A stretch of 64,000 nucleotides of DNA from Kitasatospora sp. MAA4 (GCF_029893355.1 NZ_JARZAI010000002.1:186001-250000), one strand, 5' to 3'. Counted from the first letter of the stretch, positions 34,293 through 43,754 are shown. Notes: generated from the sequence alone by a model not told the origin. Numbers and translations: made by a program.

Positions 34293-35918
34293 TCAGCCGG
34301 TGAAGCCGGCCCACAGCTTGGAGAACTCGTACGGGGTCTGGGCGATGTTGGTGCACTTGAAGAGGGCGCCGGTGCAGGCGTTGGCGTCCCGGGTGACCTC
34401 CCAGAAGGCCAGCTCGCCCAGGTGGTTCTGCTGGGCGAAGGTGAGCAGCTGCTGGGCGTCGGCGAGGCCGAAGACCTCGTCGGCGTTGTCGTTCTGACCC
34501 AGCATCGGGGTGACGCCGACCATCGCCCAGGTCTGCGCCGTGGTCAGGGCCGGCCAGACCTGAGCGATCTGCGCGCGGGTGGACTGCGCCGCCTTGATCG
34601 CGTAACTGCCCATCTGCCCGGACGGGTTGGGCGCCTCGGTGTCGCCGAAGTCCATCGCCATCACGTTGACCACGTCGACGGCGACGCCCGCGGCCTTGGC
34701 CGACTGCAGGACGTAGACGCCGTCGGCGGTCAGGCCGCTGGGCAGCACCGGGAGGGTGAGGCTGACCTTGAGGTCGCGGCCCTTGGCCCGCTGGGCGGCC
34801 TGGACGGCGGCGACCGCGGCCGAGCGGCGGTCGATCGAGGCGTGGTCGGAGACCGCGGAGCCCTCGATGTCGAAGTCGATCCGGTCCAGGCCGTAGGCGT
34901 CGACGACCTTCTGGTACTGGGCCGTCAGGCTCGGCACGTCGGTGCAGGACTGGGCCAGCTCGGTGCCGGCCTCGCCGCCGAAGGACGGCCGGACGTCCCC
35001 GCCGGCCGCGCGGACGGCGTCGAAGTCGGCCTTGTCCCAGCCGCTGCCCGGGTCGTAGGCGTTGAACCAGCTGGCGGTGCAGGCGGCGGTGCCGTTCACG
35101 ATGAAGCCGAGCGAGAGCTGCTTGAGGCCGGTGGTGGCGGTGATCTGCGCCAGGTTGGGCGTCGGGTAGGCCCCCAGGTCGACGAAGGGCGCGGCCACTC
35201 CGGCGGCGGTGCCGCTGCCCGCGACGCCGCTCACCGGGGCGGACTGAGCCGACTCGTTGCCGGCCGCGTCGTAGGCGGTGACCGTGAACGTGTGGCTGCT
35301 GCCGGCCAGCAGGCCGGTGAGGGTGGTCGAGGCGCCGGTCGTGGTGGTCGCCACCACGCTGCTGCCCTCGTAGATCCGGTAGCCGGCCACCCCGACGTTG
35401 TCGGTGGAGGGCGTCCAGGCGAGCGAGATGCTCTCCGGCCCGGTGCCGGAGACCTTGACCCCGGCGGGGACCGTGGGCGGCGTGTTGTCGGCCGGGGCAC
35501 CCGCGCAGGGGGCGTTGTTGATGGCGCAGTTGGCGGGCAGCACCTGGGTGCCGGTGGTCGAGATGTCCATCCCGACGACGGGGGCGCTGGCGCCGGGCGC
35601 GAGCGGTGAGGCCCAGCTCGGGGAGGTCACCGTGTAGTGGGTGCCGCTCTGGGTCAGCGTGCCGTTCCAGGCGCTGCCGGCGCTCTCGCCGGCGGGCAGG
35701 TCGAAGGAGAGCGACCACGAGGACACCGTGGTGTTGGTGTTGTTGGTGATCGTGTAGTCCGCCTCGAAGCCGGTGCTCCAGCTCTGCGGTTCGGTGAGTG
35801 TCGCGACCAGGCCGGACACGCCGCTCGCAGCCTGTGCGGTGGCGGGCAGCGTAAGGGGTAGGGCGCCTCCCGCCAGCAGTGCGGTGGCGATGACGGTGGG
35901 CAGGGTGACACGCCTCAT
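34293..35918 (-). CDS. Secreted GH18 chitinase with CBM2 and fibronectin III domains
   Basis: A 541-residue secreted enzyme. It has a Sec signal peptide (residues 1-30, ending ATAQA), a family 2 carbohydrate-binding module at about 32-138 (WSTGFEADYTITNNTNTTVSSW), an FnIII domain at about 145-235, and a GH18 catalytic domain from 245 to the end. The catalytic motif DRIDFDIE places the proton donor at Glu352. It should hydrolyse chitin outside the cell. A DasR-like operator lies 77-92 bp upstream, consistent with GlcNAc control. Confidence 0.93.
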   Translation of the reverse strand: MRRVTLPTVIATALLAGGALPLTLPATAQAASGVSGLVATLTEPQSWSTGFEADYTITNNTNTTVSSWSLSFDLPAGESAGSAWNGTLTQSGTHYTVTSPSWASPLAPGASAPVVGMDISTTGTQVLPANCAINNAPCAGAPADNTPPTVPAGVKVSGTGPESISLAWTPSTDNVGVAGYRIYEGSSVVATTTTGASTTLTGLLAGSSHTFTVTAYDAAGNESAQSAPVSGVAGSGTAAGVAAPFVDLGAYPTPNLAQITATTGLKQLSLGFIVNGTAACTASWFNAYDPGSGWDKADFDAVRAAGGDVRPSFGGEAGTELAQSCTDVPSLTAQYQKVVDAYGLDRIDFDIEGSAVSDHASIDRRSAAVAAVQAAQRAKGRDLKVSLTLPVLPSGLTADGVYVLQSAKAAGVAVDVVNVMAMDFGDTEAPNPSGQMGSYAIKAAQSTRAQIAQVWPALTTAQTWAMVGVTPMLGQNDNADEVFGLADAQQLLTFAQQNHLGELAFWEVTRDANACTGALFKCTNIAQTPYEFSKLWAGFTG

Positions 35919-35994
35919 GGGCGGGTCCTCCTTGGCGAAGGGCGGCGCTGGGCACGCCGCCGGACAGTGTGGGGGAGTGCCGCGGCTCCCTTAC

Positions 35995-36010
35995 AGTGGT
36001 ACAGACCAAT
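35995..36010 (-). promoter_or_regulatory. DasR-responsive element (dre)-like site upstream of chitinase
   Basis: AGTGGTACAGACCAAT matches the palindromic dre consensus AGTGGTCTAGACCACT at 13 of 16 positions. It lies about 80 bp before the chitinase start, with TTGACG (minus strand, 36016-36021) just upstream as a possible -35 box. DasR represses chitinase genes in streptomycetes until GlcN-6-P accumulates. Confidence 0.6.
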
Positions 36011-36071
36011 AGGGCGCGTCAATACACCCGAGCAGCGGGATTCGCCGTGGGGCAGGTCCGGTGAGGGTCCG

Positions 36072-36761
36072 TCAGGAGCCGATCGGGGTCAGCAGGGCGC
36101 GGCTGACCATGCCCACCGAGTCGTCGAGCGCGCTGACCAGAGCGGCGGCGGCGAGGGGCGCGTCGCGCAGACCGTGCAGCACCTGGACGGTGGCCCAGGC
36201 GGCGCCCCGGGCCCGGTCGATGCTCCAGACGTCGAGCACGTGCAGCAGCGCCTCGGCGGCCTTCGCCGACTCGGGCTCGGGCAGCAGCTCCTCGCGGACC
36301 TGGGCCTCCACCTGCGCCAGCAGGTCGTTGATCCGGTGGTAGTCCGCCTCGAAGGAGAGCGGATCGCGGCCGAGCAGTCGGGCGGTGTCCAGTACCGCGA
36401 GCGGCAGGTCGTGCTCGATGTGGGCGTTCATCCCGGCCAGCGCGAACTGCAGCGGGTGGATGCCGGGGTGGCGGCGCAGCTCGAAGAGCGGTCGCCAGCA
36501 GGGCCGGGTCGGGCGCCCGGCCGCGTCGGCGTCGACCGCGGCCAGGTAGCGGCCGGCGAAGACCACGTCGAGGGCGGCCATCGCGTCCGGGTCGGCGAAG
36601 TAGGCGGCCGCGAGCCGGTCGTGCACCAGCTCGGTGACGGTCAGGTACATCCGGTGGAAGACGCCGACGCCGTCGCCGGCCGGGAATCCGGGAGCCAGCG
36701 CCCGCATTCGTGCGATGACCTGATCAACCGTCGGGACCTCCGGAGCCACTGCGTCCGTCAA
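36072..36761 (-). CDS. DUF5995 family protein
   Basis: A 229-residue soluble helical protein matching DUF5995 (VIARMRALAPGFPAGDGVGVFHRMYLTVTE, FELRRHPGIHPLQFALAGMNAHIEHDLPLAV). The conserved NAHIEHDLP histidines suggest a metal site, but no activity is known to me. TTG 36761 with an upstream GAGGCGAGG is chosen; GTG 36749 is possible. It is divergent from the FHA-ABC operon. Confidence 0.75.
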   Translation of the reverse strand: MTDAVAPEVPTVDQVIARMRALAPGFPAGDGVGVFHRMYLTVTELVHDRLAAAYFADPDAMAALDVVFAGRYLAAVDADAAGRPTRPCWRPLFELRRHPGIHPLQFALAGMNAHIEHDLPLAVLDTARLLGRDPLSFEADYHRINDLLAQVEAQVREELLPEPESAKAAEALLHVLDVWSIDRARGAAWATVQVLHGLRDAPLAAAALVSALDDSVGMVSRALLTPIGS

Positions 36762-36846
36762 CGTGCCAACCTCGCCTCGACAGGGGGGTTTCACGATGCC
36801 AAATCGCGCGCCCGTACGGAAGGCGCCGCGCAGGCAGCTTGTGCGA

Positions 36847-36933
36847 ATGTCCGACGATAGCCCTGAAGCCCGGCCCGCCCGCTCCGATCGCTCCGATCGC
36901 AGGCCCCCGGGCTCCGGGGCTATCGTCGGACAT
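36847..36933. promoter_or_regulatory. Divergent promoter region with 16-bp perfect inverted repeat
   Basis: ATGTCCGACGATAGCC (36847-36862) is the exact reverse complement of GGCTATCGTCGGACAT (36918-36933), and similarity extends about 10 bp further inward. The right arm ends immediately before the ATG of the FHA-ABC gene. Each arm contains TATCGT, a possible -10 box 8 bp before the end, so the right-hand transcript could be leaderless. No ribosome site is visible before that ATG. Confidence 0.5.
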
Positions 36934-39270
36934 ATGGGAGAGCGACAGGTCGCGCCCAACGCGCCCCAGCTGGTCCTGGAGACAGCGAACGACTCGAAGG
37001 TTCTGAGCCCGAGCCGTTCGTACCACGTCGGCCGTGATCCGGTCAGCGAGATCGTGCTGGCCGACCCCCGGGTCTCCTGGCATCACGCGCTGCTCCAGGT
37101 CGACTACGACCACTGGACGCTGGACGACGTGGGCAGCACCAACGGCACATACGTGGAAGGCCGCCGGGTCGGCCACCTGGACGTCGGGCCGGGCTGCGTG
37201 ATCCGCTTCGGCAGCCCCGGCGACGGACCGCGCGTCGCGCTCAGCGGCGCCCCGGAGCCCGTCCGCGCCCGGCCCCGGCCGTCCGCGCTGACCTCGCTCA
37301 CCGGCTCCTACCGCCAGCCGACCAACGTGCTGCCGCTGCCCGCCCGCACCGTGCGGATCGGCCGCGCGCCCGGCAACGACCTGGTCCTGGACGACCTGTC
37401 GGTCTCCCGCCTGCACGCCGAACTGCGGGCCCGCGCGGACGGCCGCTACGAGATCGCGGACCTCGGCAGCCACAACGGCACCTACCTCAACGGCCAGCCG
37501 GTGCTCCAGGCCATCGTCGGCCCGCAGGACCTGGTCGGCATCGGGCACTCGGTGCTCTGCCTGGTCGACGGCGAGCTGCAGGAGTTCGTCGACACCGGCG
37601 ACGTCACGCTCGACGTCCAGGGGCTGATCGTCAAGGTCCCCGACGGGCGGCTGCTGCTGGACGGGATCAGCTTCCCGGTCGGCCAGAAGTGCCTGCTCGC
37701 GGTGGCCGGACCGAGCGGCTCCGGCAAGTCCACGCTGCTCAACGCGCTGACCGGGCTGCGTCCGGCCGACGAGGGCACGGTGCGCTACGACGGCCGCGAC
37801 CTCTACCGCGACTACGCCGAACTGCGGCGCCGGATCGGCCTGGTGCCGCAGGACGACATCCTGCACACCCAGCTCACCGTGCGCCGGGCGCTCGGCTACG
37901 CCGCCGAACTGCGCTTCCCCGGCGACACCGCGGAGGCGGAGCGGGAGGCCCGGATCGACGAGGTGATCGGCGAACTCGGCCTGGAGAAGCGGGCCGGCCT
38001 GGTCATCTCCAGCCTCTCCGGCGGCCAGCGCAAGCGCGTCAGCGTGGCCCTGGAACTCCTCACCAAGCCCTCCCTGCTCTTCCTGGACGAGCCGACCTCG
38101 GGCCTGGACCCCGGCATGGACCGCTCGGTGATGCACATGCTGCGCGCTCTCGCCGACGACGGCCGCACGGTCGTCGTGGTCACCCACAGCGTGCTCAGCC
38201 TCGACGTCTGCGACCGGCTGCTGCTGCTCGCCCCCGGCGGCCGGATCGCCTACTACGGCCCGCCCGCCGACGCGCTGGCGTACTTCGGCTACAGCCAGTG
38301 GCCGGAGGCCTTCGAGGCCTTCGAGACCGAGGAGGACCGCGACTGGGCCGGGCAGTTCCGCTCCTCGGCGTCCTACCGCCGGTACGTCGCGCCGATGACC
38401 GAGCAGCGGGCACCGAGCGGGGCCGCCGACCGGCCGACCTCGCCGCCGCCCAGCCCGCAGCGCTGGCACTCCCAACTGGGCACCCTGGTCCGCCGCTACG
38501 CCACCGCGCTGGTCGCCGACCGGACCTTCCTGGCGATCATGGTGGCGCTGCCCTTCGTGATGGGCGCGATGGCACACGCGCTGGCCGGCAGCAAGCTCAC
38601 CAACACCACCGCGCTCAACGCACTGCTGATCCTGTGCGTCGGCGGCGTGCTCACCGGCGCGGCCAACGCGGTCCGCGAGCTGGTCAAGGAACGTGTCATC
38701 TACCAGCGCGAACGCGCCGTCGGCCTGTCCCGATCCGCCTACCTCTGCTCCAAGGTGGTGGTGCTGGGCACGGTCACGGTGGTGCAGGCGGTCGTCCTCA
38801 CCCTGGTCGGTCTCGGCGGCGTGAAGCTGCGACCACAGGGCGGCAGCGGCGTCTTCCTGCCACCGCTGATCGAGATCACCCTCGCCGTCGCACTGCTCTC
38901 CTTCACCGCCATGATGCTCGGCCTCCTCATCTCCGCCCTGGTGAAGAAGGAGGAGGTGACCATGCCGCTGCTGGTGCTGCTGGCGATCGTCCAGGTGGTC
39001 TTCTGCGGCGCGCTGCTCCGGGTCAGCAGCGTCCCGGGCCTCAACCAGCTCTCCTGGCTGGTGCCTTCACGCTGGGCGCTGGGCGCGATGGCCTCCACCA
39101 TCGACCTGCGCGCCATCGTCCCCGGGAGCCTGACCACCGACCCGATCTTCCGGCACAGCGCCGGGACCTGGCTGCTCGACATGGGCATGCTGGTGGTCCT
39201 CTCCGCCGTGCTGGGGGTGCTGGTCGCCCGCCTGCTGCGCCGGCACGAGCCGGCCGTCATGCGGCGATGA
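36934..39270 (+). CDS. FHA domain-containing ABC-2 type transporter (fused ATPase and permease)
   Basis: A 778-residue fusion. There are two FHA phosphothreonine-binding domains (residues about 15-95 with HVGRDPVSEIVLADPRVSWHHA; about 130-205 with RIGRAPGNDLVLDDLSVSRLHA), then an ABCG-like ATPase (Walker A GPSGSGKST near 258, signature LSGGQRKRVS, Walker B LLFLDEPTSGLDP), then an ABC-2 permease with about six membrane helices from residue 525. The FHA domains presumably read phosphorylation by the Ser/Thr kinase two genes downstream. ATGA overlap with the next gene. Confidence 0.92.
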   Translation: MGERQVAPNAPQLVLETANDSKVLSPSRSYHVGRDPVSEIVLADPRVSWHHALLQVDYDHWTLDDVGSTNGTYVEGRRVGHLDVGPGCVIRFGSPGDGPRVALSGAPEPVRARPRPSALTSLTGSYRQPTNVLPLPARTVRIGRAPGNDLVLDDLSVSRLHAELRARADGRYEIADLGSHNGTYLNGQPVLQAIVGPQDLVGIGHSVLCLVDGELQEFVDTGDVTLDVQGLIVKVPDGRLLLDGISFPVGQKCLLAVAGPSGSGKSTLLNALTGLRPADEGTVRYDGRDLYRDYAELRRRIGLVPQDDILHTQLTVRRALGYAAELRFPGDTAEAEREARIDEVIGELGLEKRAGLVISSLSGGQRKRVSVALELLTKPSLLFLDEPTSGLDPGMDRSVMHMLRALADDGRTVVVVTHSVLSLDVCDRLLLLAPGGRIAYYGPPADALAYFGYSQWPEAFEAFETEEDRDWAGQFRSSASYRRYVAPMTEQRAPSGAADRPTSPPPSPQRWHSQLGTLVRRYATALVADRTFLAIMVALPFVMGAMAHALAGSKLTNTTALNALLILCVGGVLTGAANAVRELVKERVIYQRERAVGLSRSAYLCSKVVVLGTVTVVQAVVLTLVGLGGVKLRPQGGSGVFLPPLIEITLAVALLSFTAMMLGLLISALVKKEEVTMPLLVLLAIVQVVFCGALLRVSSVPGLNQLSWLVPSRWALGAMASTIDLRAIVPGSLTTDPIFRHSAGTWLLDMGMLVVLSAVLGVLVARLLRRHEPAVMRR

Positions 39271-39800
39271 GCCAGACCGGCGAAGGGGGTAGCGGCTTCC
39301 TGGCGACCCACGTGGTCCCGCCCGGCGGCCTGCCGACCTGGGCCGACCCGGACCCGGCGCACCCGTCCGCGCGGCTGGACCCGCTGCTGCCCGTCCAGCT
39401 GGCCGAGCTGCGCGGGGACTGGGCGCAGGTGCGCTGCTCCAACGGCTGGTCGGCGTGGGTGGACGGGCGGCTGCTGGTCGCGCTGCCGCACAGCCCCGAG
39501 GCGGCCGCCCGCCCGCTGGACGTGCTGGAGGACCCGCGCCCGCTGCTGATCAGGCTGGAGCGCGCGCTGGCCGAGTACCGCCGACTGGTGGACGAGCTCG
39601 CCGCCGGACGCTGCGACCTGGAGTCCTTCCGCCGCCGCAGCGCGGGCGTCCGGCTGGGCGCGGTGGTCGACGGCGCCGCCGCCTGGCTGCTCGACCTGGA
39701 CCAGGGCAGCTGGTACTACTGCGACGGCAGCAGGCTGCGCACCTACGCCACCGTCCAGCCGCCGCCGGACGGCCGCGATCGGGGGGCCGACAGCCGATGA
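39267..39800 (+). CDS. SH3-like domain protein (177 aa)
   Basis: A 177-residue soluble protein between the FHA-ABC transporter and the kinase, overlapping each by 4 bp (ATGA). Residues 10-70 look like a bacterial SH3-type repeat (LPTWADPDPAHPSARLDPLLPVQLAELRGDWAQVRCSNGWSAWVDGRLL in pieces); the rest is helical and ends in a strand-rich WLLDLDQGSWYYCDG. I know no specific function. The tight coupling implies it works with the transporter-kinase pair. Confidence 0.75.
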   Translation: MSQTGEGGSGFLATHVVPPGGLPTWADPDPAHPSARLDPLLPVQLAELRGDWAQVRCSNGWSAWVDGRLLVALPHSPEAAARPLDVLEDPRPLLIRLERALAEYRRLVDELAAGRCDLESFRRRSAGVRLGAVVDGAAAWLLDLDQGSWYYCDGSRLRTYATVQPPPDGRDRGADSR

Positions 39801-40789
39801 CCACGATGCCGTCGGACCTGCTCGGCCGCACGATCGCCGGCTACCGCCTGGAACGGGAGATCGGCCGCGGCGGCATGGCCGTGGTCTACCAGGCCGAGGA
39901 CCTGCGGCTGGGCCGGATGGTGGCCGTCAAGGTGCTCGCCCCCGAACTGGCCCGCAACGAGGTGTTCCGCGAGCGATTCGCGCACGAGTCGCGGATCGCG
40001 GCCTCGATCGACCACCCGCACATCGTCCCGGTCTTCGAGGCCGGCGAGGCGCAGGGCGTGCTCTTCATCGCGATGCGCTACGTCCACGGCAGCGACCTGC
40101 GCGCGCTGCTCGACCGCGAGGGCCCGCTCGGCGTGCAGAAGACGGCCCGGATCGCCGGCCAGGTGGCCTCCGCGCTGGACGCCGCGCACGACCACGACCT
40201 GGTCCACCGCGACGTCAAGCCCGGCAACATCCTGATCGCCGAGGGCACCGACAGCGACCATCCGGAGCACGTCTACCTCACCGACTTCGGGCTGACCAAG
40301 AAGTCGCTCTCGCTGACCGGCTTCACCACGGTGGGCCAGTTCGTCGGCACCCTCGACTACGTCGCCCCCGAGCAGATCGCGGGCAAGCCGGTCGACGGCC
40401 GGTGCGACGTCTACAGCCTGGGCTGCGTGGTGCACGAGGCGCTGAGCGGGCATCCGCCGTTCGAGCGGGACGACGACATGGCGCTGCTCTGGGCCCACCT
40501 GCACGACCCGCCCTCGCCGGTCGGGCTCGGGCCCGGGGTGGCGGCGGTGCTGGCCAGGGCGCTGGCCAAGGCGCCGGAGGACCGGTACGACACCTGCGTG
40601 GCCTTCACCACCGACCTGCGCGCGCAGGCGCCCGGGCCCGCGCAGGTCGCCGCGCCGGAGCCGACGCAGGTGGTGCAGCTGGTGGAGCCGCCGAGCCTGC
40701 CGCCGCGCCCGCCGGCGCCGCCCGCCTGGGCTGCGCCGGTGTTCGGTGTCGGTGCTACGGACTCCCGCGACGGGACGGGCGGACGCTGA
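39797..40789 (+). CDS. Serine/threonine protein kinase (Hanks type, cytosolic)
   Basis: A 330-residue kinase. Complete motifs are present: glycine loop IGRGGMAVVY, Lys45 in VAVKVL, catalytic Asp139 in HRDVKPGN, DFG in LTDFGLTKK, and GTLDYVAPEQ at the P+1 loop. After the kinase domain (about 10-275) there is a Pro-rich tail and no membrane helix or PASTA domain, so it is soluble. It is the third gene of the FHA-ABC operon and could phosphorylate Thr residues bound by those FHA domains. The 3' end overlaps the convergent streptophobe gene by 35 bp. Confidence 0.93.
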   Translation: MTTMPSDLLGRTIAGYRLEREIGRGGMAVVYQAEDLRLGRMVAVKVLAPELARNEVFRERFAHESRIAASIDHPHIVPVFEAGEAQGVLFIAMRYVHGSDLRALLDREGPLGVQKTARIAGQVASALDAAHDHDLVHRDVKPGNILIAEGTDSDHPEHVYLTDFGLTKKSLSLTGFTTVGQFVGTLDYVAPEQIAGKPVDGRCDVYSLGCVVHEALSGHPPFERDDDMALLWAHLHDPPSPVGLGPGVAAVLARALAKAPEDRYDTCVAFTTDLRAQAPGPAQVAAPEPTQVVQLVEPPSLPPRPPAPPAWAAPVFGVGATDSRDGTGGR

Positions 40790-42047
40790 GCGCCCCGACG
40801 AAGCCCGCCAGCGCACCCCAGACCACGCCGGCGGCCACCGTCACCAGCAGGTCGCAGTGCAGCGCCACGGCGGCGGCCGGGCCGGTCAGGTCGCCGACGC
40901 CCAGGAACGACAGCCCGTAGTTCGCCGCGATCCGGGTCAGCAGCCCCACCACCAGTAGTGCCGCACCGAGCCCGACCGCCATCCGCACCGCGTGCTGCCA
41001 GGGTGAGACGGCGCCCGGGTCCGGTGTCGCTGCGGCGGTCTGCCGGGCGGTCAGCACCCCCGCGCCCAGCACCAGGACTGCCGCCAGCGGCAGCAGCAGC
41101 CAGGCCCGGCCGTCCTGCTGCGCGAGGGAGGAGAGATCCAGGACGGCCTCCTTGTCGCCGCCGACCCCCAGCACCGAGGCGAGCGGCTCGGGGACGGGCA
41201 ACCCGATGCTGCCGCCGGTCACCCGGCCGTGCCAGGAGCCGCCGAGGCCGACGCCCAGCGCCATCCAGGCCAGGTTGGGCAGCCCGAGCAGGACCAGCGC
41301 CAGGGTGTCCCGGGCGTTCGTCCCGTTGATCATCACGATGATCGCGGCGACCACCCCGAGCAGCACGTACGCCAGCAGGACCAGCAGCACCCCGTGCGCC
41401 GCCGGGCGGACCCAGAGCTGGCGGCGCAGCAGGGCGGACGGCAGCGGCGCCCGCCGGGCGACCACGAAGGCGAGCAGCAGCACCACGGCCAGCCACAGCA
41501 GCCCCCACCCGACCGCGGCCGACCAGGGGGCGTGGAACCCGACGGTGGGGGTGATGCCGAGCGCGCCGCCGATCAGGTCGGCCTCCGGGCTGCCGGTGGA
41601 GATGCTGAAGCTGTGCCGGGCCAGCCGGGTGAGCAGCAGCAGGGCGCCCACCCAGAAGAGCGCCGTCCGCAGCACCCGCGCCGCCAGCTCGCGCGGCGTC
41701 AGCACGGCCCGCAGCCGCAGCGGCCACAGGAACGCCCACCCCAGCACCAGAGCGCCGACCAGGCCCACCGAGAGCGGGACCACGTCGATGGCCGCGCTGG
41801 CCTGGGCCAGGAACCCGGCGTCGCCGTCCAGCCGGAGCGGGACGCCCTGCGCGCTCAGCACGGTCGCGGCCACCACCGGGAGGAACGAGCCGGACGGCAG
41901 CCCGGCCGCGCCGGCCGACCAGAGGCCGAGGGCGGCGACGGCGGCCATCGCCGCGAGGGTGGCGAGGGCGGCGCCGAGGGCCTCCAGCCAGCCGGCCGTC
42001 GGGTGGTCGGGGCGGGCGGCGCCGGGGGGACCGTCACTCGGACGCAC
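40755..42047 (-). CDS. Streptophobe family integral membrane protein
   Basis: A 430-residue very hydrophobic protein with about ten membrane helices, matching the streptophobe family that is typical of Streptomyces and relatives. Family function is unknown to me; genes are often beside Ser/Thr kinase genes, as here. Its 3' end overlaps the kinase gene. Confidence 0.82.
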   Translation of the reverse strand: MRPSDGPPGAARPDHPTAGWLEALGAALATLAAMAAVAALGLWSAGAAGLPSGSFLPVVAATVLSAQGVPLRLDGDAGFLAQASAAIDVVPLSVGLVGALVLGWAFLWPLRLRAVLTPRELAARVLRTALFWVGALLLLTRLARHSFSISTGSPEADLIGGALGITPTVGFHAPWSAAVGWGLLWLAVVLLLAFVVARRAPLPSALLRRQLWVRPAAHGVLLVLLAYVLLGVVAAIIVMINGTNARDTLALVLLGLPNLAWMALGVGLGGSWHGRVTGGSIGLPVPEPLASVLGVGGDKEAVLDLSSLAQQDGRAWLLLPLAAVLVLGAGVLTARQTAAATPDPGAVSPWQHAVRMAVGLGAALLVVGLLTRIAANYGLSFLGVGDLTGPAAAVALHCDLLVTVAAGVVWGALAGFVGALSVRPSRRGSP

Positions 42048-42219
42048 GCTGTCTCCTACTCGGGTGGGGGCGGGTCGGGCCGGGGCTGTCGGCAGCTCCA
42101 GCTTCCGTCGGGGCGGCGGGATCGGCGCGGGGGACGGGGGCGCAGTGGCCCGATGGGGTGGCGGTTCGTGAGGTCGGTTGCGGTTGCGGGGTGGCCCGGA
42201 CGCACGCAGAGAATGACCC

Positions 42220-43743
42220 GTGAGCTCCGAAACGCCGTCAGGCCAGCCGTCCGGTCAGTCGCCCGAGGAACCGTCAGGGTCCTCGGGCTCGTCCGGGGCG
42301 GCCGGTCCGCCGCCGCCGTCCGGTCCGCCCTCGGGTCCGCCGTCCGGGCCCCCGTGGAGTCCGCCGCCCTCGGGGCAGGTGCCCGGCCCGCCGTCGGGAC
42401 CGCAGCCGGGCCCGCAGCCCGGCGGGCCGCCGGGACCGCCGTCCTCGGGTGCGGCCGGGGAGCCGACGTCCGTCGGGTCGGCGCAGCCGCCGGCTGGGCC
42501 GCCGCCGCGCACGCTGGTCAGCGCGTCGGGCAGCGGTGGCGGGCCGCACCAGCCGTGGTGGCGGCGACGGCGTGCGCTGCTGGCCGCCGCGGGTGCCGTC
42601 GTGATCGCCGCCGGGGTGGGCATCGCGCTGGCCGAGCGGCAGCCGAAGAGCACCGGCAACCAGGCAACCGCCGCCTCGCCGCAGGTGATGCTGCAGTCGG
42701 CCACCGTGCCCGGTCCCAACCCGTTCACCGCCTCGGTCGCCGTCGCACGGACCACGACCACCGGCGCGCCGTCCGCGGCGGCCGTCTCGGTCCTGCCGAC
42801 CGGCGCCGGCGGGACTGTGGATGGCGGCTCGGTCGGCCTCTACGGCGGCACCGAGCGGACCGCCAGTTGCGACGTCGGGCAGCTCTCCGACTTCCTGACC
42901 ACGCACTCGGACAAGGGCAGGGCATGGGCCCAGGTCGAGGGCATCCCGCAGGACTCCATCGCCTCCTACCTGCAGTCGCTGACCCCCGTGGTGCTGCGGG
43001 TGGACACCCGGGTCACCAACCACGGCTTCGCGAACGGCGTGGCCAACGGCTTCCAGTCCGTGCTGCAGGCCGGCACCGCGGTGCTGGTGGACAACCGCGG
43101 TGTGCTGCGGACGCGTTGCGCCTGCGGGAACCCGCTGCTGCCGCCGGCCGTACTGAACGTGGCGCCGACCTTCAGCGGTACCGCCTGGCCCTCGTTCCAC
43201 GCGAACACTGTGGTCATCGTCCAACCGGCGCCGACGCCGGTGATCGTGATCGTGATCGTCGACCAGGACAGCGGCAAGGCGATCTCCCGGCCGGTGGGCA
43301 GCTCCGGCAGTCACGACACCCGCGCCACCGTGACCCCGAGCCCGCTCACCTCGGCCTCCACGTCGACGTCGACGTCCGGGTCCACGTCCGCGTCCGCCTC
43401 CACGTCGACCTCGACCTCGACCTCGGCCTCCGCATCGGGCAGCGAGTCCTCCGGTTCGCCCTCGGGGAGCGCTTCGTCCTCGGAGTCGTCCGCCTCGTCC
43501 GCCTCTTCGTCCTCGTCGTCCCACTCGGCCTCGGGGTCCGGGTCCTTCACCTCCGGCTCCGCCTCGACGAAGTCGGCCTCGGGGTCGGGCTCCGGCTCCG
43601 GCTCCAGCGCCAGGCCGTCCGTGTCGTGCGCGTCGTCCGCGTCCTCCGCGAGCACCGCGTCCTCTGCGAGCACCGAGTCGTCCTCCTCGGCGGCTTCCCT
43701 CGCCTCGCCTTCGTGCGTCAGTGCGGGGGCGCAGAGCCCGTAG
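42220..43743 (+). CDS. DUF6777 domain-containing membrane-anchored protein
   Basis: A 507-residue protein in four parts: a Pro/Gly/Ser-rich cytoplasmic N-terminus (1-105), one membrane helix (about 117-137, after WWRRRRALL), a DUF6777 domain (about 180-325; TASCDVGQLSDFLTTHSDKG, GFQSVLQAGTAVLVDNRGVL), and a 150-residue Ser-rich low-complexity tail. A hydrophobic VIVIVIVD stretch near 350 separates domain and tail. DUF6777 proteins are commonly found near kinase/streptophobe genes, which supports a joint module. The GTG start at 42220 has only a weak ribosome site. Confidence 0.82.
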   Translation: MSSETPSGQPSGQSPEEPSGSSGSSGAAGPPPPSGPPSGPPSGPPWSPPPSGQVPGPPSGPQPGPQPGGPPGPPSSGAAGEPTSVGSAQPPAGPPPRTLVSASGSGGGPHQPWWRRRRALLAAAGAVVIAAGVGIALAERQPKSTGNQATAASPQVMLQSATVPGPNPFTASVAVARTTTTGAPSAAAVSVLPTGAGGTVDGGSVGLYGGTERTASCDVGQLSDFLTTHSDKGRAWAQVEGIPQDSIASYLQSLTPVVLRVDTRVTNHGFANGVANGFQSVLQAGTAVLVDNRGVLRTRCACGNPLLPPAVLNVAPTFSGTAWPSFHANTVVIVQPAPTPVIVIVIVDQDSGKAISRPVGSSGSHDTRATVTPSPLTSASTSTSTSGSTSASASTSTSTSTSASASGSESSGSPSGSASSSESSASSASSSSSSHSASGSGSFTSGSASTKSASGSGSGSGSSARPSVSCASSASSASTASSASTESSSSAASLASPSCVSAGAQSP

Positions 43744-43754
43744 GCCCCCACCTC

